The position numbers and the translations under genes were made by a program. The notes beneath the pieces were generated by a model, which did no database searches, had not been told where the DNA came from, and saw only the letters and a program-made list of their open reading frames with translations. Below are positions 11,331 to 21,827 of a DNA stretch of 64,000 nucleotides, piece after piece (position 1 is the stretch's first letter; every line of letters begins with the position of its first letter). This DNA is from Brassica napus (Eukaryota > Streptophyta > Magnoliopsida > Brassicales > Brassicaceae), in NCBI RefSeq assembly GCF_020379485.1, contig NC_063452.1:10085065-10149064 (forward strand). The letters run 5' to 3'.

Positions 11331-13290
11331 AATAAAATAAAATATTATTTTATTAGAAAAACAAATCAATAATTACATATAATTTAATATGTTTTGAGTA
11401 AAATGTAATAAACAATTTTAGTTAAGTGTTACTTTTTGGAATTATATTGATCAAATAAGAGATAACAAATAACTGGTTTCAAATACATTTATAATCAACT
11501 CATCAGTTCAAATAATAGGAATAGAATAAATAGCATTTGATCAATTCAGTCAGCGTCAATATGCCAATTTCAGGTTCCTCGGTGGTAAGATGACCTAGCC
11601 TATCATTTGACCATTATAAACTAATACACTTCTTGCTGAAAAAACTCAAAAAAAACATTGGAAGATTCCATGGTTAACCGAAAGAAAAGTGTTAAAATAT
11701 TTACGTTCATATTTCCAACCAGTATTATAGTCTGATGTCTTAAATATACGCACGCAGCCAAATATTTTGTTCATTTGTTTCCTAAGAATAAGCTACTGGG
11801 AAGAAGAAAAAAACATTTGTCAAAAAAAGAAGAAGAAAAAAACAGATTTGTATAATGGAAAAGAGTAAGAGAGTGATTATATAATGGGAGTCCTATATAC
11901 TTATTATTACTTCAGTACTCCACTTAGCCGTGGCTGCATTAATCAAACAAAGAGTTTGAAAATTAAGGTACATACATACATGCAGAAATGTAGTTAAAAT
12001 ATTACGTTTGATCTATTCGGTTATTTTTTGAACTCTTTTTTTTTTGTAAATAAGTCTTCTTTAAAATAGACTTCCTTAGATTTGATATAATGAATAATAA
12101 AAACAACGAAACTAAACATAATAGAATCCATATATTTAGAATATTCAATTTGTATATAATATATTCGATTTGCTCTATTATAAGTAAAAAAAAAGATTTG
12201 TGAAGCACTCAGACCATAACACACGTATTTGTAAATACCTTGGTTTTTTTTAACTTGAAATTTGTAAATACCTTGTTGTATCATCGAAGTTGTTGATACT
12301 GTTTTCCCCTGTAGTGTTAGGTTTTTTGTTGCATTTCCATCTTCTGAAAGCTGCATCACATTAATATTAGTAGCCGATGAAATTTCTTCAAGTATGTAAA
12401 GGTTACAAAAATAAAATAGAGATTTTCAAAGAAAAACATAAGAAAGAGAATCAGAGAAAATTAAAAATACCACTTGTTTTCAGATTATGGGTGGTTCTAT
12501 TCTTGTATTCCGTTTGTTGCAGAGAAAACTCATTCATTTGTTTTGGCTTTTGTTTTGCTGGATTGTAGACTGACCCAACAATACTTTGTTCTTATTCTCT
12601 CCTGTTTTTATTGGATGGTATACACTTACATAAAAAACGTTTTATTGCATTTCCTCTGTCTCAGATTTACATATTTGGGAAGAAAACAGATTCAAACCTG
12701 AGTTCTTCTAAGACAAACTTTGCATCTTAGCGAAGCTCCCTATACAAATGATGTCATGGAAAAAGTAGAGAGAAAAGTGAGATCCCAAAAAACTGGGGCA
12801 ACAAAAATCAATATGAGATGATATACCAAATACCAATTTATCTCAGAGAAGAAATGTTGTGTGGATTTGAGTAAGAGAGAACATAGAATGATACTGCAGA
12901 AATATAAATGATGGAATGAATGTAGTTATAAGAAACTAATATGAATGGTGATCGTGGAGTGTGGGCAAGAAGAACTGTTGGAAGAGATTACTGGATTGGA
13001 TTCAATTGTTAAAGATCGTGCGTTTTCTTCACCTTTTTTCTTTTCTTGTTTTTCTTTTATTATTTTATGCATAATTTTGTAATCTTTAAAAAATAAAATA
13101 GGATCCATGTGTCAAATTCTAATTAGCCAAGTGACTTGTGATTTAGTATATAAAAGATAATAAAGACCTTTGTACTTGTGTGCTTTTAGCAAGCGAATCA
13201 ACACAAACGTTTACTAGATAACGAGGGATTTATATAAGCTAAAATTCTAGAAAACACTTGTATGATGTCCTCTAAGTCAGCTTGGAATTG
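11331..13290. other. AT-rich spacer with unconvincing open frames
   Basis: I see no supported gene here. A minus-strand stretch at about 12275-12400 stays open and is followed by a GT donor-like site. It has reasonably mixed amino-acid use (MQLSEDGNATKNLTLQGKT) and could be an exon fragment, but I do not recognise it and found no flanking exons. Confidence 0.35.
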
Positions 13291-13369
13291 GGCTAATCAA
13301 CGAGTTCTTCAATCATCTTGACTCTTGAGTAAATATGGTTGAAAATATATATTCTTCTATTTTGGGCAT

Positions 13370-13600
13370 GCTATAGCGGTATAGCCTAAAGAAGAGCCTC
13401 CATCTCAGCATTTAATGCCGAGAGGCTTCTACGACATCCCTTCCAACCAAACACATTCTCAGCTATTTTGTCCCCTAAACACCATCTAAGTCTACCACGG
13501 GTTCATAAATGATCCAAGAGGCATTGATTTGGTAATTCAAAATTGAATTGATAGCAGGGGAGGTCTATGGTCTTCTTCTTGATCATGGCAATTCACTATT
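13370..13600 (-). pseudogene. Fragment of a LINE-type RNase H domain
   Basis: On the minus strand, about 13480-13375 reads GCRRSLSALNAEMEALL, followed by a stop where Trp is usual, then AIPL. This resembles the RNase H-like domain at the end of plant LINE-derived polyproteins (motif: acidic residue in an AE-x-x-A-L helix). Stops and lack of flanking reverse transcriptase show it is a dead remnant. Confidence 0.45.
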
Positions 13601-15243
13601 CTCCACCTCTTTCTCGTTTTTTTCCTGTTAATTTTTTTTATTCATTTTTAATTTTATAATATACCCATAAAATCTAATGATAGTTGTCGGGCTGAACATT
13701 ATATCCGTTAATTTTGATTCGATTTGTTATTTGTTTCGATTCAATCCAAATATTAAAAATCAATATCCGTTAAAAATGAAGAAAATCACAAGTACTAAAA
13801 AATTTAGAATTTGATACTCGCTCCACTCCGAATTTTATACAAAATAGATGTATATCTACAATTAAATATATAATTTTACATAATTTTTAATTTAATATTT
13901 AACTTTATTAATTTTATTTATAAAATTACTTATAAAAGTATTAAATTAGGAAATGAATATAAAATCTTTATAAAACTAAATTTTATAAAATTTCTTTTTT
14001 TATAAAAAAATTAATTAATTATAAATTTATGGAATATATAGTTTTACTAATCATTACTTTTTATTTATATTATGGAAAAGATCTTTTTAAAACAAACTTG
14101 TATAATTTTTTTTAGATATATTTGTATTGAACAAAGTCGATGAGATACCTGTCAATATTCGTAAATATTTGTAAATTTTTTGATATCCGAAAAACGAGAT
14201 ATCCGTATTTTTTCAAAAGCAAATTGAAAAATTATATATCCTTAAAATACGAAGCAAATCACAAATACTGAAAAATATGTAGTATTTGATTAGTGTCCAC
14301 TGTATTTTTAGGAGACTCACTCCCCAATAAAAAAAATTATATTTTAGTACAAGTATGTATTCGGAAAAGAGATATGATTAGTTGGTGAAATATAGATTTT
14401 TTTATGTAAGTGTATACCATCCAATAAAGATTAGTTTCTAATAAGAGGGAAGAGAGAGATAGGAAGACAAATGTGGAGAGAGGAGAAGATATGATTAGTT
14501 GGTGAAATATAGATTTTTTTGGTTATAGGATCAAATTTCCCTTCATGTAATGCATTGCTTTGTGGTTATTATTTTCATAACAAAACATACAAAACAGAGA
14601 CCACAAGTTTTAACAGTTTCTGACTATCTTAAGCTGTACAAATTTTTGATGAAAAAATAAAAACTAATGTAAAAGTTAAAGAGTTTATATAAAAAAGAGT
14701 GTGAGCTTGATCCATATTCGTAGGATCAAAATATCCATACGGATTCACTTGCAAAAGAAGTTAAGACCATAGACATATTTTTCCTGTAAGCTAGACACAC
14801 AATCGGATAGAATTGTGTTTTTTTTTAATTAACTTTTTTTTACTGACCAAAACTTGGTTTAAGCATGAGCAGTTAGACAACAAAATAAAATTATGGAAGA
14901 GGTCAGTGAGTAGTCGTACATATAGCGTTGTTCCAAATGAATCACGAAAGGAATGAAAAGGAAAGACTCACGACGTTCATTCTTGGAACTCAAAAGGCAC
15001 ACAGTTTCATCAACAATGCATACCCATTTATTTAACATAATTATAAGAAAATGAACAAATAAAAGAAGAAACGAATCATGAGATCTTTTTCATCCAGCAG
15101 GCGATGAACAACTTTCCCATTAAACCAAAAAAATATATGAGAATATATCTCTGTGTGGTATGTATATAAAGTGGAAGCAAATCTTCATTGCCTATTAGCC
15201 TGCCAGATACATAACCATTATTAATTATTATACCTTCAAGAAG
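13601..15243. other. AT-rich spacer with repeat debris and a direct repeat
   Basis: 13680-14290 carries debris of a repeat containing ATCCGAA/ATATCCG blocks in both orientations. An exact 33-bp direct repeat (starting GATATGATTAGTTGGTGAAA) occurs at 14371-14403 and 14488-14520. 14700-15240 holds the probable 3'UTR of the RabGAP gene on the minus strand. No other gene was seen. Confidence 0.45.
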
Positions 15244-16464
15244 TTAGAAAAAATGATAGAAAGAGACCTTTTTGAGGAACTTCTCATGGATCTTCAACGC
15301 TTCTTTACACGCTTTTTTGGCGTCAAGATTACCCGCGATGTCTCCTAGTATCTGCATAACCCCAACATGGCTTTGGAGTTTTCGTTGAGAGGAAAAAGAG
15401 AAAGAGGGAGAGAGAGAGAGAGAAACCTGAACAACGTCGTCTAGGCCCTTAGCTTCCTTCAAGAGACGTTTGTTCTTTGTCTGAAGAACGCTAGCGACCA
15501 CGAAAACAGCAATCGTATTGCTATGTCGCTCGTTGTTTCCGCTGTTCACGTATTTCCTCTCAAACTTGCCATAACGTTTTAGTAACTTGGGGTCGTCTGC
15601 TGCGTTGTTGTTGTTTCGGTTTTCCAGCTCCTCGTATGTTGCAAACATGTTTGGATTATACTCCATTGCCCACATCAGCTGTAACCAGTTATTCTCAACA
15701 CACAGCAGAAACCAAATGGATAAAGAGAGAAGCAGTGTTGTTAGTTGTTACCTCCCAAAGGTACAAAGCGTCGAGGAAGGAGAATTCTCTCCTGAAAAGT
15801 ACCATCAACATCCTTATAGCAAACAGATACTCGCCACCATCCAGATCCTCTGTTACGTGACACAAAGTTTTAGCTCACCAACCAAGAAAAGTGGGACCAA
15901 CACTCTTTTATCTCTTACCTAGATGTTGATGGAGCCGAGGATCAACCGTTTTAATGACCTGTGAGAGCACACCTAGCTGTGTCTGGACACCCATTGATGT
16001 TGCGGTTGCCCTGAAATTCTCTCTCTGAGAAATTCCAAGAAATCAATCAAACAGTCTCTGGTGATGGATGACAAGTCATGTGCCAAGAGATTCTTCTTAC
16101 CAGTCTTCTCATTACACGCTCAAAGCACCAGAAAGCATCGGCTTCATCCTCAAAGAGGATGATCATTGGGGAACATATGTCATTCATTCCTACATGAGTA
16201 GCAACAAACATTGGATCCCTTTTATTTATTTTATTTATTTACAAATATGTAAAATCTTTTGACTGAGCAAGTAGAGACTAACCCTGAACATAACCGATAT
16301 CAAGATTCAACCAAGTATATATGGCAAGAACATCCCATAGTTTTGATTGATTGATATCATTCTCGTAGAAGGAAAGATACCGATCTGTTCTAGCAACGTC
16401 AAGGCCTGCAACAACAATTACGTCGGTGCAAGAGAACATGTAACAACATTGATTGATGCTTAAA

Positions 16465-16504
<40 letters not shown>

Positions 16505-17231
16505 GGATGGCAATACCGATCTGATGCAGTGAGAGCATCCATTGGAGCGTCCTGTCGTCAGTAACAGCGGTTTTCACGATCCATCCTTGATTTTCAACAG
16601 AGGAATCTTCTATGGGTTGACCATTTTCTGAAACGACAGCCATTGTGATGTACTTGCCGCTACCAACGACCGGAACCATATTCTTACATTCTTCTTTCCA
16701 TGAACCGTACTGCTCCCTAATAACAAAAGTTAACCATGCCATGAAGTGATTGGAATCTTTGAGTAGAGAGTGGGTTATGAGTCCACATTAGTACCTTCTT
16801 AGATCCCTGAGCTTGGTCCTTTCATCAAAAGTGCTGTCAGGATCGTAGCATCCAGACAAAAACTCCCAAACAGCGCCTTTGATGGAGGGATGAATGCCCT
16901 GAAAGAGAAAGAAGTGAGTGAGTGAGCAACAACAACAATTAGAATAGGGAGAGAAGAGAAGACGAAGAAGACAGACTCCACGCTGAATACGTCTGAGAAC
17001 TTTTTCCATATCCAAATGGCCATCTTCAGTAAAGGCAGCGTGCCATCTTCTAGCACTCAGTGTCTTTCCAGCCTGAGAGAGAGATGGATGATGGATCATT
17101 CATAGTTCATACATATCTAAGTGGAACAAATAATATACCCTTGATTTGAAGCGGGTCCTGGGAACATCAGATTGACATTCAGGACGAACAGGATAGAAAC
17201 CTTGCAAATCTTCTCCTCCGGATTTCCACAT
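15244..17231 (-). CDS. TBC-domain Rab GTPase-activating protein (Gyp1-like)
   Basis: Stimulates GTP hydrolysis by Rab GTPases in membrane traffic. Exons join in frame: 17231-17139, 17072-16977, 16898-16795, 16716-16517, 16405-16283, 16189-16101, 16024-15919, 15849-15752, 15678-15427, 15351-15244, giving about 422 residues. The N-terminus begins MWKSGGEDLQGFYPVRPEC. The TBC domain starts at GIHPSIKGAVWEFLSGCYD (about residue 64). It keeps the catalytic Arg finger (IGLDVARTDR) and the Gln finger (YVQGMND), so it should be active. The conserved C-terminal TBC helices include FLDALYLWE and LMWAMEYNPN. The last exon runs through a possible donor at AAGGTCTCT, so the final seven residues (VSFYHFF) are uncertain. 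Order matches At2g20440; the paralogue is At4g28550 (from memory). Intron 4 carries a (TA)n repeat. Confidence 0.88.
16468..16500. repeat. (TA)n microsatellite in a RabGAP intron
   Basis: About 16 TA units between two RabGAP exons; likely length-polymorphic. Confidence 0.9.
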
Positions 17232-18520
17232 AAATGCACGGCAAAACATTCAATTCCAATCCTCTCTACTTTCTTTTTTTTGTCTCAAACCAAACCAAAC
17301 CAATATGAAACTACACAAAGAACCATGTCTATGAACGGACATGAATCAATAACAATACTCTTAAAATCCGAGCATCATCATCACCACCACAAGAAGATCA
17401 GCGAGCATCAGAACATCATTTTCAGCGAATCAATAATCCGAAACATTTTCAATAAAACGTACTCCAATTTTTATTGAGATCCTAAAGAGCCGGACTCTCT
17501 TCAGACACATGTCTCCGTCTTCTTCCCATCTCCCTTTCTATTTCTAGAACTCCCTTCATTTTGTGATTTCCGCTTCTGTTTTAATTTTAACCGATCCATT
17601 TCTATTTTGGTCGGCTCATTCATGATTCTCTTCCACCCTGGCCCTTTGGTGGGCCTGATATTCAACTTTCTTACGTCAAATATCATTTACCCGTTTGCTA
17701 AGGTAATTTATTGCCCTTGGCATTTTGTCCGATACCCCAACCCGAACCCGAACCGAAGAAACAAATATTCGAACATGTATTAAGATTGAATATCCGAATT
17801 CGAACGAATTTTCGAAAATAACCGAACATATGCATACTTAACCATATAATTATAGTTTACTTTTCTTATTTTATTCAAAATATTTATATTGATGACGTAC
17901 ATGGCTCAAGATCATATAATACACATATAGTTGCAGATAAAATGATTTGTTATTCACTTAAAATTCATGTCCAACTTTTTGTTTCATGCATCAACAAAAA
18001 TTGCATCCAACTTCTCAAAACAACAATTAGATTAGTGTTTTTCTATTTTCAAAGTTTTGTTTCAAAACCTATTAACCGTCTAACCTATTAAAATTTAAAA
18101 ATTAGTTAAATTAATTGTAAATTTTTAGGTACAATAAACTTCAGCAATAAAAATTTTGGTTTTTTTTTTAAATCTAAATTATCCGAACCCGACTTGAAAT
18201 ATCATAACTAAAAATATCTGAACCAAATGATCGGTGTTTTCCCCTGCTAGACTTCTAGAAAGAGATTTTAAAGAAAAAAAACTGAGCGACCTCGATATTC
18301 ATAATATATAGCTAACTCGATTCAGTAATCAAACTTATTTCCCATTTGTAACCTTTTAATCTCGATTTACGTCTAATATAAATGAGATTTTTGTCCCAAA
18401 TCAACTCATTAATAACTTATTCGAAGAACCTTTCTCTCAATTGGGTCCAATCTCAGAATCTAGAAAACATGTGCGACGACAACTTCATTCAGTATAACCT
18501 TGTATTCATATAAATGAAGT
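17232..18520. other. RabGAP promoter side and a decayed repeat
   Basis: 17232-17700 should hold the RabGAP 5' region, with a CAT-repeat tract near 17372-17392. 17735-18245 contains CCGAACCCGAACCG-type blocks at both ends, similar to the element at 18.5-19.0 kb, and is probably an older relative without clear termini. No gene was seen. Confidence 0.45.
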
Positions 18521-19034
18521 AGCCCTGGGCAAAAAAACTGGAACCGAAAAACCGAACCGGAACTGAACTACCTGAAACCGAAACCGAACCGAAACCCTAA
18601 AATACCCGAATGGTTTCTATATGTATCTGAATAATTGAACCGGAACCGAACCTAGAACCGAACGGATACCCAAATATCCAAAAACAACAAGTTTCAGCTT
18701 TCTAATATAAGGCAAAATATCATCATGGACATGAAGAGTGAGAAGATTGTTACCGCCAAACCACATAATTTTTTATGTACTCTCTTATATTATACATATA
18801 TATATTGTATTCCATATTAAAATACAGTAAATACTTATAAAACTAATATGTAAATGTAACTATTAGACCACTTAGATTAGCATGTTAACTAATTTATTTT
18901 GTATATATATATTTTCATATGTTAAACGAGTATCCGAAACCGAACCAAAATCGAACCAAAATTTTATAAATACTTATTGGATATAAGAATGGTTCCCGCC
19001 CGAAACCGAACAGAAAATTTCGAATGCCCAGGGC
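18521..19034. mobile_element. MITE-like element with TIR and 7-bp target duplication
   Basis: Termini GCCCTGGGCA (about 18523) and, inverted, TGCCCAGGGC (about 19025-19033) are flanked on both sides by TGAAGTA. The inside is non-coding, rich in ACCGAACC/AACCGAAC units near both ends and AT-rich in the middle. Size about 510 bp. Clean ends and matching flanks support a genuine insertion 330 bp upstream of NOP10. Confidence 0.7.
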
Positions 19035-19095
19035 TGAAGTAAGTAAAAACCAACCGGTGAAATTGGGGGCACGTGACAGACCCACCTGCAATAAC

Positions 19096-19212
19096 TGGGC
19101 TCTTCAAAATCAGTCTTATTGGGCTTATCCAAAGCCCATTTTATTTTAACTCGAGAACTTTATATACATCATTGACGGTAAACCCCTTTTCTCTGCTCCC
19201 TGTAAACCCTAA
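19096..19212 (+). promoter_or_regulatory. Site II and telo-box promoter elements of NOP10
   Basis: TGGGCT occurs at 19096 and 19120, its complement AGCCCA at 19133, and the telo-box AAACCCTAA at 19204-19212. This combination is known from plant ribosomal-protein and ribosome-biogenesis promoters and fits NOP10. A TATA-like TTTATATACA lies near 19160. Confidence 0.65.
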
Positions 19213-19365
19213 TCGCATTCTCGGCAGGAAACATCTCTGAGGTACGTATCATCTTGTTTTGTGAATCTCAATCGGCTTGACCATTTTGGTTCTATTTTGC
19301 TTTATTGTCTGATGTTAGTTTTCTTGTTAGCACAGAGTTATCATTGAAAGCAAAGGAGGACGAAC

Positions 19366-19664
19366 ATGTATCTTCAGTGCTATATCAACGAGAAGGGCGA
19401 GAAGGTTTACACCACTAAGGTACCCTTTTTGGACTTTCTAATCTCCTCTCTATTTGGTATATGCTTACTTATCTTTGTATATTCCGACACAAAATCTCTT
19501 TCTTTTTGTTAGAAATTGTAACAATGTAATTAAGTGAGGGGAAGCTACTGATTTCTGAAAAGTTAATTTTAAATTTTTTAGCTGACTCCGGGAGTTCTGT
19601 GTCACTTACCTAGTGGCTTAAGTTTCAAAACATGTATATTTGGTTTGACTAATAAATAAAAAAG

Positions 19665-19699
<35 letters not shown>

Positions 19700-20259
19700 G
19701 CTCTGGGTCTTGTTTGCTTGATCTTTCATTAGCAGATATATTTGAGCTTGGTTTTGCCTGTTTAAACTTAACCTGTTTGAGCTTGGTTTGGAAATTGAAT
19801 TTGAGCTTGGAAATTCATTCAGACATATTTGGGCTTGGTTTTGCCTGTTTAGCATATAAAAGTTCTCTTAGTACACACATTGAGCTCGGTTTTGATTGTT
19901 TTATGATTAACATCTTAGTTTAAACAACCTCAGCATTTGTTTTTTCCTTTGCGCACTGATAGTACAAACTGTGTTATTACTATTATTATTATTACTTTAT
20001 TGCCTAAAAACATGAATCAAATTCAATTTGTGCAGAAGGAATCACCGCTCGGGTCAGCCACTGAATCTGCCCATCCAGGTGAGTCTCCACAACCCTCCTG
20101 TGGTTTTGTAAGAAATCTTTTTGAGTTATTAAAACCAATTGGGTTGTTGTGCTAATTGCAGCCCGGTTCTCCCCTGATGATAAATATTCGAAGGAGAGAG
20201 TTTTGTTGAAGAAGCGTTTTGGTCTCCTGCCGATCCAGGGCGCACCTGTCAAGTACTGA
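19366..20259 (+). CDS. NOP10: H/ACA snoRNP subunit NOP10
   Basis: Small core protein of H/ACA ribonucleoproteins, acting with dyskerin, GAR1 and NHP2 in rRNA pseudouridylation in the nucleolus. Three exons join exactly: 19366-19419, 20036-20078, 20162-20259, giving 64 residues, the usual length. It begins [18 protein letters not shown], continues [20 protein letters not shown] and ends with the conserved [10 protein letters not shown]. The family's zinc-like loop in archaea is absent in eukaryotes, as here. A leader intron is likely after CATCTCTGAG (donor near 19241). The first coding intron contains a (TA)n tract and short TTGAGCTTGG-type repeats. Order fits At2g20490. Confidence 0.93.
19666..19697. 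repeat. (TA)n microsatellite in NOP10 intron
   Basis: About 15 TA units in the first coding intron. Confidence 0.9.
19738..19860 (+). repeat. Short intronic direct repeats (TTGAGCTTGG type)
   Basis: TTTGAGCTTGGTTTTGCCTG near 19740 and a TTTGGGCTTGGTTTTGCCTG variant near 19828, with shorter copies between, lie in the NOP10 intron. No coding significance. Confidence 0.6.
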
Positions 20260-20513
20260 AAGGGGCTTAGCTTCTCTTGTTTTTTCTTTTCTGATCTTCT
20301 TCTGATACTGGCTATGTTGTCTATTAATGAAATTATGAAACCATCTTTGTAGTTGTACGTCTCCAAATAGTAGTGGTTAAAGAGCAATTTGCTAATTTTC
20401 GTGGAGAAATCAATATTTATTTATTTTCAATGAGTATCAAATATTGATAATATAAAAATCAAAGAGTATCTATGCACAAGAAGAAAGTAATTACTACTAG
20501 TTATCAAGTCTGC

Positions 20514-20901
20514 TTATGAGCTGCGTGCAGCAGCGATCATCTCTGCTTTCATTCTGTTGATGAACTCTTAGGCTCTCTCGTCTATTCCGTTCTCTGGCAC
20601 CAATTCTTTCTCCGGTTTCCACTGTTTTGCTGGAATCCAGATGGGTTCTCTGAAGAGCTTATGGACGTATACAACATATTCGCGTTTCTTCTTGAACAAG
20701 CAACCTCTCTTTAGCCGGAAAAAAGAATAAAACTTTCGAGTCTCTGTCTCCAAGATTCTTCCCTTAATAGCGCTTGGCTGAAGCTGATGCACCGTACCTG
20801 GTTTGGAGTTTGGTTTTGGATCTCCGGAGCTTGTGGAATTTGGTGGTTAAACTCTTCCAAACTCTTTTGACTGGGAAAAGCTTAATTCTCAGGCAAGACA
20901 T
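20514..20901 (-). pseudogene. Broken small DUF761-type gene
   Basis: Read on the minus strand from 20901, the start MSCLRIKLFPVKRVWKSLTT is followed by a basic KLRRSKTK region and a stop at 20766. A neighbouring frame then continues with KKKREYVVYVHKLFREPIWI and ends GIDERA, stop (20570-20568), EFINRMKAEMIAAARSS, stop (20516-20514). Plant DUF761 proteins have this layout: a short basic N-terminus, a VYVDKLF-like motif and a C-terminal GIDxxAEEFI-x-RF helix. Two lesions are visible: a frame change between 20766 and about 20792, and an in-frame TAA inside the DUF761 motif. The gene lies between NOP10 and TIM44, so it may correspond to At2g20500. A small intron could explain the frame change but not the TAA. 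Confidence 0.65.
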
Positions 20902-21827
20902 GACTGCAAGATGGTACTTGAGATTCAGCAGAAGCTCAAAAATTCATGAAAGAGTAAATCGTAAGGGAGATAAGAGAGGAGATTATATACAAAGGTTGTG
21001 TTTGAGCTTAGTTCGGACGCGAGGAAGACAAAAAGTAACCCAAGAATATTCCATTTGCTGCTTAATCTCTACGCCACTCCAGGTTTAAACTTAGTAACAT
21101 TTGCTGCTTAATTATGATACACATTTGTAAGATTGTCTTTGTTCTTCATCTAACTTTGAGAGGGTACCTACCATTTTTGGTTACATAAAAATTATGTAAA
21201 AGTGGGAAGCGTATCATAATAAGTTACAAATAAGTAAATAAGTGATCAGAATAGTTTTTGTTGTTGTATTTTAATGGATTTGAAAATCCGAACTAAATCT
21301 AGTGTTATTGATATGATTTTCAAATCTGTATTAAAATCATATGTTATTGGTTTAATGATTCATAAATTTTATATCAAATCAAGTGTTATTCAATCGTACG
21401 GATTTACTAATATATTTGATTTAATAATGGATTTGAATGAATTTGTTTGAATTTTTTAGTTAAAAATACAAAGACTCAAATCCGAGGAAAAACCTCCGGA
21501 TTTACATATTTTACTTGGATTTATAAATACTATATGAATTTCTAAATCAATCAAAATATATAAACCAATAACACCTTAATAATTTAAAAGAAAAATTATT
21601 GATGGCAATCATTACCATTGCAAATGTCACTTATTTTGTAAAGAGTTTTTTTAGCCCCCTTTAGGACTGACAAAATCTAAGAACATTCTTTAACCAAATA
21701 TTTGTCAAAACATGGGAACCCATTTCCTCCTGAGTAAATAATTCTCTAAATGGTAAATTGCAGAGATATAAAGAGGGTTTAGCTTTAACTTTTTTTTTTT
21801 TTTTTTAAAGTAGATAAAACCAAAATT
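20902..21827. other. Spacer with a probable MITE
   Basis: 21240-21576 is AT-rich with GTGTTATTGATATG-type sequence at the left and, inverted, ACCAATAACACC at 21565-21576, plus repeated GGATTTGAA/CAAATCC blocks. This fits a small terminal-inverted-repeat element. 21600-21827 is probably the TIM44 3'UTR, with a T-run near 21790-21806. Confidence 0.4.

Noticed and set aside
13385..13435. Possible microRNA hairpin (CTCAGCAT/ATGCCGAG)
   Set aside because: The stem is short and imperfect and lies within a recognisable LINE RNase H fragment.
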